The translations under genes were made by a program, and so were the position numbers. Under the pieces are notes generated by a model, which was not told where the DNA came from, ran no database searches, and worked only from the letters and a program-made list of their open reading frames with translations. A stretch of DNA of 64,000 nt from an uncultured Paracoccaceae bacterium (lineage in GTDB: Bacteria; Pseudomonadota; Alphaproteobacteria; Rhodobacterales; Rhodobacteraceae). Shown piece after piece: positions 1-10,138 of this stretch (its first letter is position 1; every line of letters starts with the position of its first letter). The stretch is from assembly GCA_937883775.1 (NCBI GenBank), contig CAKZXZ010000010.1, positions 1-64,000 on the forward strand, in the 5' to 3' direction.

Positions 1-14
1 TGCATTATAGATGC

Positions 15-998
15 ATGACAAATCAAGCCCCCTCAAACCCCGCCGTCGCCAACGCTCCCGGAGCCATGTCGCGCATGTCCGAGGCCGTTCCGCCTTACGC
101 ATGGTTCGGAGTGTCCGCCGTTTTCCACTATCTCGGTCCGGCTTTCGCGGTTCTGCTGTTTCCGGTCGTTGGTGTGCTTGGCGTTGCCTGGTTTCGCATC
201 GCGTCAGCTGCAGTGGTCTTCGCGCCGATCACGAAGCCATGGCGAACTTTCAATAAATCATCGCCACGCGAGCGTCTGCTTCTTCTCGCGCTCGGGGGCT
301 GTCTCGCCGTGATGAACAGCGCGTTCTATTTGGCCCTCGACCGGCTGCCGATCTCACTGGTCGCCGCCATAGAGTTCGTCGGCACCATCGGGATCGCGCT
401 CTGGGGTCTTCGCACGGGGCGCAATTATCTGGCCTTCGCCTTCGCGATCATCGGCGTGGCGCTCCTGATCGACGTGCCGTCGCTCCTGGCTGCGGATGGA
501 CCTGACCTCACGTCCGACCTTCTTGGACTATTCTGGGCCCTGCTGAACGGGTCTCTATTCGTCCTCTACATCATCCTCGGCCATAAGATTTCCGAAGGTG
601 GCGCATCGGGCGGTGTGGAGCGTCTGGGTGCTGCTATGACAGCGGCCTTCATCTTCGTCATGCCCATCGGCTTCCTGCAAGCTCTCGAAGCCTTCGGCGC
701 ACCGCTTCTAGTTCTGGCCGGGATTGCCGTGGGTATCTGTTCGTCGGTCATCCCCTATGTCTGCGATCAACTCGCCATGGCCCGCCTGCCACGCGCCAGC
801 TTCGCATTCCTGCTCGCTCTTCTTCCTGCGACCGCCACGATCATTGGCGTGATTGTCCTACGTCAGATTCCGAGTGCAGTGGATGTCCTTGGCGTCACTC
901 TCGTCATGATCGGCGTGGCCGTTCACAAGCCCGCACCGATGCCGGTCCTGAAGGCGAAAGTGACTGAAACCGATCGTTCGCCGCATCCTGACGACTAG
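15..998 (+). CDS. EamA/RhtA-like DMT superfamily transporter
   Basis: 327 aa ORF with ~10 hydrophobic segments and an EamA-type repeat architecture. Confidence 0.85.
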   Translation: MTNQAPSNPAVANAPGAMSRMSEAVPPYAWFGVSAVFHYLGPAFAVLLFPVVGVLGVAWFRIASAAVVFAPITKPWRTFNKSSPRERLLLLALGGCLAVMNSAFYLALDRLPISLVAAIEFVGTIGIALWGLRTGRNYLAFAFAIIGVALLIDVPSLLAADGPDLTSDLLGLFWALLNGSLFVLYIILGHKISEGGASGGVERLGAAMTAAFIFVMPIGFLQALEAFGAPLLVLAGIAVGICSSVIPYVCDQLAMARLPRASFAFLLALLPATATIIGVIVLRQIPSAVDVLGVTLVMIGVAVHKPAPMPVLKAKVTETDRSPHPDD

Positions 999-1365
999 AC
1001 AAGTTGGGCTCTTCTCGGTCATCGGAGCTCGTGCGGCGTCAGCCTTGCAGTAGATCTGTGCCACCTTCGACGACGGCCCAAAGACGACCTCGGACCGACA
1101 CGCTAGTTGCAGCGATAGCATCCCGCATCGCCGACTTTCGCCGCATTTGCGAAATCTGGGGATGCTTGAACTCATAGTCGCGGTAAGAGCCGCCATTGCC
1201 TTTCCCGGTGTTTTCTGACGCAGAAGTAATTCGCTCTTGCAGCATGATCACAACTGCATTGTGGTCTCTGTCGCGATTTCTGTCATTCAAAACTGGTCTA
1301 TTGGTCCAAAGGAATATGGCTCTTTGCTAAAGTATTTTAGGATTTCTTGATCTCCATTTACCAAG

Positions 1366-1938
1366 CTAGCGCACGCCGTCAGCAAGGCTAAAGAGAGCGT
1401 CCAGCGTCTGCAGTTTTCGACCAACTGGCGCGAACACAACATTCGTACTTGTCGTCCTCGCGCCGTTCAGAGAAATCGGAACGACGTCTTCGTCTCGCCG
1501 AGAGCCGATACGCCAAACAAAGCCGACGCCAAGGCGATTGGCGACGGCCTCATATACTCCGTCTCGTTGGTCGAGCGTGAGAGCCGCAGTCGGCGAGAGC
1601 CCCTGGTCGAGGAAGAAACGATTGACCACCTTTTGAGTGGACGATCCGTCAGCTCGGAAAATCAGCCGTTCCTTCATCAAATCAGCCGCGGTCAGGCTTT
1701 GGTGTCGGGCAAGCTGGCTTTCGGGATGTGCGATAGCCACGACCTGAGCGGCCAGCAGCTCGACACGTCGAAACCAATTGTCTTTGGGGATTTCGGGCAG
1801 GATTCCGACGTCAACCGAATGATTCAAGACGGCGCACATGATTGTTTGAAAGGAGCCCGTTGTGACGTTCAGCGAGACGCTTGGGTATTGCTTACTGAAG
1901 GTGGAAACCAATGACATGCCGGATCGACCGTTGCCCAA
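1366..1938 (-). pseudogene. LysR-family regulator, C-terminal effector-binding domain only (N-terminal HTH missing)
   Basis: 190 aa matching a LysR substrate-binding fold (VDVGILPEIPKDNWFRRVELLAAQVVAIAHPESQLA); no HTH before the junction at ~1920-1940. Confidence 0.75.
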
Positions 1939-1941
1939 ACC

Positions 1942-2790
1942 GTGCCTGCCGTCTCAGACAGCTATGACCTTGAATACGCGGGCTGGAGCCCCCGTCTCGC
2001 GCTGACCTGGAAACCGAACGAGGCGCAAACGGTCTGGGTGGCTCTGTCGCGGTCGTTCGAACCGCCCACCCATGACGATTTGCTGGCCACAAGCGGAGGC
2101 ACACCCTTCTCCGGTCCCGGGCGCCCTGCCCCACCGATGCCCACATCCATGGCCGCCGCTTTTTCAACGGCCGATCTTGAAGCCCAGGAAGCCGACACGC
2201 TTGAAATCGGTTGGCGCGGGCGCGCAAAGAACGGTGTGGAATGGGATGTCACCGCCTACCATTCCCGCGTCAAGAACGAGATCCTGTCGCTGCGCGATGA
2301 AACCGCATCTCCGCGCGGCTTGGTCAATGCCGACCGCACCATTCACAACGGTCTTGAGCTTGGTGTCTCCGGGTATCTCTCCGATACCGTCAGCGGGCGT
2401 CTGAGCTGGAACTATCAGGACTTCCGTTTCGACGATGACCCGATCCGCGGCAACAACCGCTTGGGCGGCGCACCGCGTCACGTCCTCAATGCCAGCGTCG
2501 CATGGGAGGCAACTGACAGCATGACCCTGTTCGGATCTGCCAAATGGGCACCCGAAGAAACGCCGGTCGACAACATGAACACACTGTTTGCCAACCCCTA
2601 CTTCGTGGCCGATCTGCGCGCTGAACACGCGCTGAATGACACCGCGATGATACAGGCGGGGATCACGAACCTGTTCGATGAAACCTACGCGTCATCCACC
2701 TTGGTCGTGGACACCGCCCGCGAAGACCAGGCCGCCTTCATCACGGGAGAAGGCCGCGCCTTCTACATCGGAGCCGCGTTCGAGTTCTGA
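1942..2790 (+). pseudogene. TonB-dependent receptor, C-terminal beta-barrel fragment
   Basis: WSPRLALTWKPNEAQTVWVALSRSFEPPT...NLFDETYASS...FYIGAAFEF; barrel C-terminus with terminal F, no plug domain; reading frame stays open upstream into the junction. Confidence 0.8.
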
Positions 2791-2809
2791 TCCCAACCGG
2801 CCCACAACG

Positions 2810-2853
2810 CCCGCTCTGTCCTGTCTCCTGCAAAGGGTTCAGGACAGGGCGGG
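2810..2853 (+). terminator. Strong hairpin downstream of the TonB receptor fragment
   Basis: CCCGCTCTGTCCTG (2810-2823) pairs with CAGGACAGGGCGGG (2840-2853), 14 bp with one G.U pair; no obvious T-tract. Confidence 0.5.
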
Positions 2854-2940
2854 TGATGGCCTCACAAGCCGGAAGTGGATCCATCATCCTTCTGACAGAT
2901 AAGTCATGTGATTGACGCGCACGGTCAGAGGAAAGTCCCT

Positions 2941-4911
2941 CTATGGCAGTTCATCCAGTGGCAAAGGATAGAGCTGGTTCTCCGCATCTGCGCCTCCGCC
3001 CAGATAATTGACCCAAAGATCTGTGGCTTCGTTAAATTCCTTATAACGTTGGATCTTGTCGTACAGATCATTGATAATCGATGCCTGTTCAGAAAAAGAC
3101 ATGTCGAGCCAATCATCCTCTGTGATCCCCATAATGCGGGACTGATACGGCAGATCTTCAATATACTCGTCAATCGCTGCAGCTTCAGCAAGCGTTGGAT
3201 CGCTTTGCCGGGCGACCTTGTCAGGGCTGCGGCTCATATCAGCAGCGGCTCCCAAAACCTGGCTGAAGAACTGATCGGGATCGATGATGTTTTCCTCCCC
3301 CTTCTGTACAATAATGTTCAAAGCGTCATAAAGCGCGCCTAGCTGAGCTTTGCTAACCAAGACCCGGATCGACAGGGGTTTAAGACCAGTGCGCTCAAAA
3401 TCGCGATCAGCCACATAAGCTTCGAATACATCCGGCGGCGCCTCTCCATTGAGGGTCCCAAGATAAGCAAGCTGCATCGTGCGTCCTGCCGAAGCCAAAC
3501 CTGCAAAACGATCGCCACCGTCATCTTGCGCGTTACCCTCAAGGATCGGGCTTCTGTTCTTGTCCAGAACATCATCCGGCGCATTGCGGAATGACAGAAC
3601 CTGTTGCGCCAGACGGGTTCCCAATTCTGTTGCAGCGGCCTCAAACGCACGCGGCGCACCATTCTCGATCTCAAAGTAAAATGGCGGTTGATTGGGGAAG
3701 CTGGCCAAAGCACGGTACTCGGCCTCGGCTCGTACATGGTCATTAACGCCGTCCGGCGTCTTTAGATGCATGACGGCAATGGCCCCGCCCAGTTGTTCAC
3801 GTACCGTGGAGTTAACCCCGGCACCGGAAAGCTTCGTTGCAGAAAATTCATCATTTTGCGACCTGGGGCCTGCGTCAGATACCACAACAATGAAGCGGCC
3901 AGCAAAACCCGACCAGTCCAATTCTTTCAAGGCATGAGCAACACCTGCGTAGGAATCCTCACGAAAGTTGCGCGACGAGGTCGTCGCCTCTTTCATCTCG
4001 GCGATACCTTGCAGAAATTCCTCACCCTTTAGACCCTCTTGCAGGGTCACATAGGTGCGCGTTGCGTATCCCAAACCCGGTGCTGCTTCCAGGCTGTCGC
4101 GATAGCCAATAAGCCCAAAGGACACCGCGTCAGACACCCCCGCCTCGTCGATCATGGCAAAAACCGATTCAAGCGCGTCTTTTGTCGCCCGAATATACGG
4201 ATCCATCGAAATGGTCGTATCCACGACAAAAACAACTCCAGCCTTATAGTTCTGTGGAGTCGCATTGGGTGGCGGTGGCGGCGCGGAAGAACGTGCCCGG
4301 TCGGGATCAGCACGAGCGACAGCCACTTTCAACAGGTTGACGAATGCACCATTGTCAAAGACCTCCTCCTGAAAATCGAGAATTGGCATCACGTAAAGAT
4401 TGCGCCTCTGATCGATCACCTTACGGGGTCCAAGGGCGACAATTGTCTCGTACGTGGGCCCACCGCTTTCCGCCTCTTGTGCTGTTTCGCGCAATTCAGC
4501 GGCGCGCAGCCCGGGACTTTCTAAGTCCAGAAGGTCATAAATCGGATCAAGTTCGTTGAAAAACAGCACACGTTCGACATTCTCACTCGCTTCGAAGGTA
4601 GCAACGATGTTCTGGTTCCATTGGACCGCGGCAGCCGTGGGCACCCAGAAAAGATCGCTACCGTCCTCGTCCCGACCCACCCTGATCCAGTCTTCGGCTC
4701 GCTCGTAAACATAGAGCGGTGTCAAAGGTGCAAGCGCAGCACCTGCTGTGCTGTCCGGACCGTTATGCTCCGATGTGGCCGCGCGCAGCAAAACGCGCTG
4801 AAATAGGCGTTCCTTGCCTTCTATCAGCAATGGCTTTTCCTGGGCCAACGCCACGGGTCCGAGCCCGAGCGTGACTGATACGACAAGAAATGCGAAAACA
4901 TATCTCAACAT
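2941..4911 (-). CDS. Secreted/periplasmic von Willebrand factor A (vWA) domain protein, similar to the C-terminal half of T6SS PpkA
   Basis: Signal peptide MLRYVFAFLVVSVTLGLGPVALAQ; MIDAS-like VVFVVDTTISMDPYI; ORF track start at 5139 overlaps the kinase gene, so start reassigned to 4911. Confidence 0.85.
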   Translation of the reverse strand: MLRYVFAFLVVSVTLGLGPVALAQEKPLLIEGKERLFQRVLLRAATSEHNGPDSTAGAALAPLTPLYVYERAEDWIRVGRDEDGSDLFWVPTAAAVQWNQNIVATFEASENVERVLFFNELDPIYDLLDLESPGLRAAELRETAQEAESGGPTYETIVALGPRKVIDQRRNLYVMPILDFQEEVFDNGAFVNLLKVAVARADPDRARSSAPPPPPNATPQNYKAGVVFVVDTTISMDPYIRATKDALESVFAMIDEAGVSDAVSFGLIGYRDSLEAAPGLGYATRTYVTLQEGLKGEEFLQGIAEMKEATTSSRNFREDSYAGVAHALKELDWSGFAGRFIVVVSDAGPRSQNDEFSATKLSGAGVNSTVREQLGGAIAVMHLKTPDGVNDHVRAEAEYRALASFPNQPPFYFEIENGAPRAFEAAATELGTRLAQQVLSFRNAPDDVLDKNRSPILEGNAQDDGGDRFAGLASAGRTMQLAYLGTLNGEAPPDVFEAYVADRDFERTGLKPLSIRVLVSKAQLGALYDALNIIVQKGEENIIDPDQFFSQVLGAAADMSRSPDKVARQSDPTLAEAAAIDEYIEDLPYQSRIMGITEDDWLDMSFSEQASIINDLYDKIQRYKEFNEATDLWVNYLGGGADAENQLYPLPLDELP

Positions 4912-4912
4912 G

Positions 4913-6265
4913 CTAATCTCCGATGCGGTCCAGAGCGGTTTGAGCACCATTATGGCCCAGCTCAAGGGCTTGCTGATAAAACCGCCTTGCGGAATTGGCG
5001 TTTGCAGCAGGGAATGGCGAGCGGGCACGGTCATAGGTGGCGGGGTCATACATCTGCGCCACCGCGAAAGAAGCCTCCGCACGCATGCGATCAGACTCTT
5101 CCTCGTTGCGCGACATTGCAAGCAGGGCTCCAAAGGCAACGTTCAGATTGTCTTCGCCGCCGCGATCAATCAACGCGTTGATTTCTGCCAATGGGTCCTC
5201 AGAAGCAAGCGCTGCGCGGGCCCCTTCCGCGTTATCCATCGCAACCCCGGTTGGCGCTGCGTTTTGGGTCATGAAGAACCATCCAACGCCCCCAAGCGCA
5301 GCCAGAAGCAAAACCGCTGCTGCAATAACACCGGATTTCGTCCCAGCCGATCCGGTATCCTCATGAACAGGGTCATCATTGAACGCATCGGTATCAGTCT
5401 TAGGCGGCGGCAGAGCCGTTTTTGCAAGCGCTGCGAGGGCCGCATCAAACTCGGCGACAGGATTTGTAGGGCGCTCGGCAGGATCAACCTTAAGCAACTG
5501 GCGCAACACCTGTGCTAGGGGAGTGCCGATCCTGCCATCGGAGATATCCTGATCGACCCGGCGGGCATCTATAGCCGCAGCCATCCCATGCCCAGCCCCT
5601 GGCACTTGCAAGCCCGCCACACGTATCAGCACTAGACCAAGCGAATACAGGTCCGTCGCTGGCGATACTTTGCCTGTTCCGATGCCAAGTTGTTCTGGCG
5701 CGGCATAGCTAATCTTGCCAGCAAAGCTATCGCCGATAATAGACTTCTCCGTCCCAACAGTGTCGGAAGCGACACCGAAATCAATCAGCTTGGCACCCAG
5801 GATATCGTCATCCGGGATCATCACGTTATCAGGCGAAATATCTCGATGCACGATCCCGAACTTGTGGATAGCAGTTAGCCCTTCGCTCAGCCGGCGGCCC
5901 AGTTTCAGCACATCAATCTCGGCCAGTCGGGCACCCTTTTCCAAAAAGTGCGACAAGGGTTTCCCCTTGATATACTCCATGACCAGATAAAGCTGGCCAC
6001 TTTCATCCATCATGGTCGTTTCGTATCCAACAACCGCATCGCTTTGGATGGTCCGCATCAGGTTGGCTTCGCGCCGAAACAGGTCAGCCGCTTTTTTGTT
6101 GCGGGCAAATTCGGCGGTGATGACCTTGATTGCGACCTCATGGTTTGTCGCCATGTTTACCCCGGAAAAGGTCGCGCCCATGCCGCCCTCGCCAAGCAAG
6201 GCAGTCACCTCATAGGTATGCTGGATGACACTTCCAGGCCGAATGCCAAGTATAGACTTATCCAA
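4913..6265 (-). CDS. Transmembrane Ser/Thr protein kinase (PpkA-like N-terminal half)
   Basis: GEGGMGATFSG, VAIK, HRDISPDN, DFG and APE motifs; TM segment SGVIAAAVLLLAALGGVGWFFM. Confidence 0.92.
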   Translation of the reverse strand: MDKSILGIRPGSVIQHTYEVTALLGEGGMGATFSGVNMATNHEVAIKVITAEFARNKKAADLFRREANLMRTIQSDAVVGYETTMMDESGQLYLVMEYIKGKPLSHFLEKGARLAEIDVLKLGRRLSEGLTAIHKFGIVHRDISPDNVMIPDDDILGAKLIDFGVASDTVGTEKSIIGDSFAGKISYAAPEQLGIGTGKVSPATDLYSLGLVLIRVAGLQVPGAGHGMAAAIDARRVDQDISDGRIGTPLAQVLRQLLKVDPAERPTNPVAEFDAALAALAKTALPPPKTDTDAFNDDPVHEDTGSAGTKSGVIAAAVLLLAALGGVGWFFMTQNAAPTGVAMDNAEGARAALASEDPLAEINALIDRGGEDNLNVAFGALLAMSRNEEESDRMRAEASFAVAQMYDPATYDRARSPFPAANANSARRFYQQALELGHNGAQTALDRIGD

Positions 6266-6277
6266 GCGATGTTCTCC

Positions 6278-6565
6278 TTAGCGGTTACTTTTCAGGTTAA
6301 GAGCCGTGTGCTTTGTAAAGCGGCGAATATCCATGAGCTGGAAGGACAGACCTGCAAATACCAACGCGCTGCAAATACCAAACAAAATGATGAAGACGCC
6401 CCAGAACATGATCGAAATCTCATAGTCCCCGCCCGTCTGCTTGTTGAATTCTAGGCCAAGGTCGACAAAGGACGCGCCCATGTAGCAAGACCCAAAGATC
6501 ATCAGTCCGGTGAAAGTCCAGATCAAACCTTGAAGCGCTTCGTGTAATTTCGATCGTAACATCAA
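6278..6565 (-). CDS. Small two-TM membrane protein
   Basis: 95 aa with two hydrophobic helices, co-directional within the cluster. Confidence 0.65.
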   Translation of the reverse strand: MMLRSKLHEALQGLIWTFTGLMIFGSCYMGASFVDLGLEFNKQTGGDYEISIMFWGVFIILFGICSALVFAGLSFQLMDIRRFTKHTALNLKSNR

Positions 6566-6574
6566 GTGTCCCCG

Positions 6575-8245
6575 TCACTGCAATGCGCCGTCAAGAACGG
6601 CGATTGCGATTGATTGAAAGTCTTCTTGTATAATTGGAAAATCGGTCAGACCTGCGGTGAAACGCACCTGCAAGTGTCGCCGTAATGCCTTATAGCACTC
6701 TGCTCGGCGGGAGGTATCACCACGCGTCATGTGGTCCTCGCGAACAAAGTCGACCTGTTTCATGACGACGTCTGCGTCGTAATGCACAGCCAACCCTTCG
6801 ATGAGGTTCGCATATTCGATGACATCCTCACGCAGCTTTTCATTCAAGCTGGCCAGCCGCTCTCGGGCAACTCTTTGTGCATCAAGGACATCGGCAAGGA
6901 AGGCATCGTCACCTTCACTTCGGGCGATCTCTTCCAATTCATCAAGTTCACGTAGTGCTGTGTCCGAAGCCAGACGCGCTGTCAGATAACGCTGTACAGC
7001 TTGGTTGCATAAAAGCACCGACGAATTCGAAATCATGCGCAGAGATTGATCGCGCTGGCTATTACGCTCGGCGGTTGCCGCAGCAAGGGTCTCTTGGATG
7101 ATCTGGATTTGGGTCTTTTCCCTTGGGGTCACCGCAGACGACTGCATCTGGTCTAAAAGGCTGCGCACCTCTTCCTCGGACCGGGCGGTGACAAGGCCTG
7201 GATCGGGCTGGGCCATGCGGTCCAGTTCAGCAATCAAGGCAGAGTTTTGATCGTCCGACGTAATAGAAATTGCGGACAGGACAAAGCGCGCGCCGGTAAA
7301 ACGGTTGGTTTGCACATCAAGGCGGCGCACACTGTAAGGCGCCATCTCAAACCGCTGGGCGGAGGTAATCTCGGCCACAGGCCAATCAACGCCCCCACCC
7401 CTCCGCACGATGCCACCGGCCTGCCCATGCAAACGCCCATGGCGCACCAGCGCAAATGGAGTCCCGACCATCTCCCAAGCATTGCCTAACATATCGTGCA
7501 ACCCCAAGGGGTTTGGTTTCAACGTGCCGATGATCTGTAAGTCACCGCCTGCACTATCAGAGCCATTATGCGCAATATACTCATTGATTGATTCACCATC
7601 TGGGATCGGTGGGCGGGTGGCGCGAAATTCCGACGGCGCCACGTTCAAGCCCCCGCGCGCGGCAAACTCCCACTCTTCTTCGGTAGGCAGCCGGACATAC
7701 CCAATCGTGCTGCCCACAGCAGGCAACAGATCTTGTGCGTTGTTCATCAACCAAACCGTATACCGTTCGGCAAAGCGCTCAATCTCAGCCTTCGACAAAC
7801 CGGTCACAGGAATCGCCTGACGGCGTCCGATCCTGTTTGGGCAATCCTCGGCGCTTGCCACTTGACTGACTTGGTGCTGTGCCACGGTAAGCTCATATTT
7901 GGCGATCAGGAAGTAACCGCGTGTCGTGCCCTCGCCGTCGGGAAAGGCACCTGAGACAAATGACTTCCGCAGCCCATCCAGAAACGGCTGCTCACTGCCC
8001 TGTTGCCCAAGAATGACCGGTACGTCGCCAACGACGCCATCGGTGTTAGGTGTTGTCACCTTGCGGAACACCATAGCGCCACCGCAAGGCAGCGGTAACA
8101 CCAGGTCGTCCGCCATCGGGTTAGGATTATACAGCCGTTCTTCCCAGGTCACGCTTTCTGGTACAAAAGGGCCGTCTTGAGCGAAAGTCTGAGCCGCAAG
8201 CCCGACACCAAGGGTCACCAAGATCATTCCAAGTTTTTTACGCAT
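6575..8245 (-). CDS. Formylglycine-generating-enzyme/SUMF1-like domain protein (TagR-like), exported
   Basis: Signal peptide MRKKLGMILVTLGVGLAAQTFAQ; FGE motifs YELTVAQ, LPTEEEWEFAARGG, GLHDMLGNAWEMV, GARFV. Confidence 0.82.
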   Translation of the reverse strand: MRKKLGMILVTLGVGLAAQTFAQDGPFVPESVTWEERLYNPNPMADDLVLPLPCGGAMVFRKVTTPNTDGVVGDVPVILGQQGSEQPFLDGLRKSFVSGAFPDGEGTTRGYFLIAKYELTVAQHQVSQVASAEDCPNRIGRRQAIPVTGLSKAEIERFAERYTVWLMNNAQDLLPAVGSTIGYVRLPTEEEWEFAARGGLNVAPSEFRATRPPIPDGESINEYIAHNGSDSAGGDLQIIGTLKPNPLGLHDMLGNAWEMVGTPFALVRHGRLHGQAGGIVRRGGGVDWPVAEITSAQRFEMAPYSVRRLDVQTNRFTGARFVLSAISITSDDQNSALIAELDRMAQPDPGLVTARSEEEVRSLLDQMQSSAVTPREKTQIQIIQETLAAATAERNSQRDQSLRMISNSSVLLCNQAVQRYLTARLASDTALRELDELEEIARSEGDDAFLADVLDAQRVARERLASLNEKLREDVIEYANLIEGLAVHYDADVVMKQVDFVREDHMTRGDTSRRAECYKALRRHLQVRFTAGLTDFPIIQEDFQSIAIAVLDGALQ

Positions 8246-9431
8246 GTCGTAACACCTCGACGCTGTCAATTTGTGACGTGGCCCGCATGGCCCACAGCGC
8301 TGCAGTTCCAGCGGTAATCACCCCAAGGGCGAGCGTGGCGACCAGATCCTCGACGCCCAGCTGTGCGACGGCATCTCCAGCTCGGGTCCGGAAGACCGCG
8401 TTGATAAAGAAAAGACCTGGCAGCACCAGTAGCAGGGTCACAGCGACGCCCACACAGACCAAGGCCACGCTTTGAACAACCGGGATCGCAGCAAGGGACG
8501 TCCTCGATAGGCCCACAAAGCGCAGCAAGGAAAACACCACACGTTGGCGCTCCACCATACCGCGCAGGTTGGCGGCCATTGCGCACCAAAATCCCAAGAC
8601 CGCGATCATGGCTATGAATCCATAAAGCAGGTTCAAATTGTCACGAAAATTCAATAATAGAGCTGCATTTTCTGCGCGCGCTCGTGCCTCTATGCCCCGC
8701 TCTTCAAGCGCGCCAAGTAGCGTGCCAAGCGCGCTAAGATCCGCAGCATAAAGCCGAAAGCTGGCATAGCGGTCCGGTGCAGTCCGTGGAGCCGCGTAAG
8801 TGTCGGGGGTAATCGCCAGATCATCTCGGAATTGCTCAACATCCAGAAGATCGTCCAGCGACAAAAACAACGCCTCTCGGGCATAGTTGGCAGCGCCTAT
8901 AACACCAAGGACTGTAAACCGTTGGCGTACCGTTTCCTGATTACCGCTCACCGTTCGGCGGATCAACATCTCCACCTGGTCCCCGGCTGCAAGGTCCAGC
9001 TTCTTGGCCAGCCCATCGCTCAGCCAGACCTCGCCTGGACTAATGGCGCGACCCGCAATCAAAGGATCCCCATGCGCAGAGGGTATCAAGGGCACAGATC
9101 GTTCCAACGCCCGTGACACCGGGTTGCGCAGCGCATTGGCCTGCGCATTGATCCGTCGGGTATTAGGCATGATGAAACCCACATCAGATCGGGCCGCCAT
9201 CTGGTCAAAGAAAGCTTGGTCAAAGCTTGCAGTGCCCACGGCCACGATCTCACGGTTGGAGGGGTCTTCGACCAGGCGATCCACCATTGTCCCAATCACC
9301 CCGTTCTTCAGAGCGAGCAGAATCAAGAGCGGTGCAAGAACTCCCACAAGCGCAGCGATAAAACATAAAGCCGCCTGCCATTCGTGGCGAAGCTCTCGTA
9401 GGCCAAGGCGTATAGCAAGCGCTGATATCAT
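8238..9431 (-). CDS. FtsX-like ABC transporter permease (TagS-like)
   Basis: N-terminal TM, large extracytoplasmic domain and three C-terminal TMs; start overlaps the stop of the upstream ATPase. Confidence 0.82.
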   Translation of the reverse strand: MISALAIRLGLRELRHEWQAALCFIAALVGVLAPLLILLALKNGVIGTMVDRLVEDPSNREIVAVGTASFDQAFFDQMAARSDVGFIMPNTRRINAQANALRNPVSRALERSVPLIPSAHGDPLIAGRAISPGEVWLSDGLAKKLDLAAGDQVEMLIRRTVSGNQETVRQRFTVLGVIGAANYAREALFLSLDDLLDVEQFRDDLAITPDTYAAPRTAPDRYASFRLYAADLSALGTLLGALEERGIEARARAENAALLLNFRDNLNLLYGFIAMIAVLGFWCAMAANLRGMVERQRVVFSLLRFVGLSRTSLAAIPVVQSVALVCVGVAVTLLLVLPGLFFINAVFRTRAGDAVAQLGVEDLVATLALGVITAGTAALWAMRATSQIDSVEVLRHA

Positions 9432-10135
9432 GCGGCAGCCTCCGTATCGCAAAACAGCGAATAGGTGACGCCTTTATGTTCATAGACCCGGTGCCGCGCC
9501 CGTTTCGCAAGCGCAAAGACACCCGACTGCGCCTGATGGGATGCCAAAAGGACAGCGCTTTGCGCTTCTTGCGCCAATTCCGACAGCAGCCCTTCAACCC
9601 GTGCAACGTTGCCCGGATCAAGTGAAGCCACTGGTTCATCTAACAAAAGCACAAGGGGTCGGGCTAAAAGGGCTCGCGCAATCGACACCCTTTGCCTTTG
9701 ACCAACAGACAGGGCTGTGGGCAGACGGTCCACCAAAGGGTCAAGGCCTAGGACAGTCAGCAGATGTAGCTCCCACTGTGGATCGACCTTTTGCGCGGCG
9801 ATTTGCATCGGCAGGCGGATATTTTCCAGCGTATTCAGATATGGCACTAATGTGTTGGTCTGCAGCACAAATCCCAGAACGTCAGGTTTGGCAAAGCGGC
9901 GCGCCCGATTACCCCTTTCGATCGCCTGCCCACCAATCTGATGTACGCGTCCAGGTAAACCACTGTCCTCCATCCCCGCAGAGATCAACCCAAGGGCCGT
10001 GCTTTTACCTGCACCGCTGGGTGCATCCAGCACCAGACGTTCGCCACGCCGAAGGTCAAGTTTTTCGACGACTACGGCAAAATCTTGGGACAATTGTATA
10101 CCCAGATTGCGAATGTGAACGATGGAGGCAGCCAT
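9428..10135 (-). CDS. ABC transporter ATP-binding protein (LolD/TagT-like)
   Basis: Walker A APSGAGKST, signature LSVGQRQRV, Walker B LVLLLDEPVASLD. Confidence 0.93.
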   Translation of the reverse strand: MAASIVHIRNLGIQLSQDFAVVVEKLDLRRGERLVLDAPSGAGKSTALGLISAGMEDSGLPGRVHQIGGQAIERGNRARRFAKPDVLGFVLQTNTLVPYLNTLENIRLPMQIAAQKVDPQWELHLLTVLGLDPLVDRLPTALSVGQRQRVSIARALLARPLVLLLDEPVASLDPGNVARVEGLLSELAQEAQSAVLLASHQAQSGVFALAKRARHRVYEHKGVTYSLFCDTEAAA

Positions 10136-10138
10136 GCT

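Noticed and set aside
4039-5518. Long plus-strand ORFs (e.g. 4039-4524, 4814-5518) across the kinase/vWA genes
   Set aside because: Antisense shadows of well-supported minus-strand genes; composition is not protein-like (rich in R, C, W, H).
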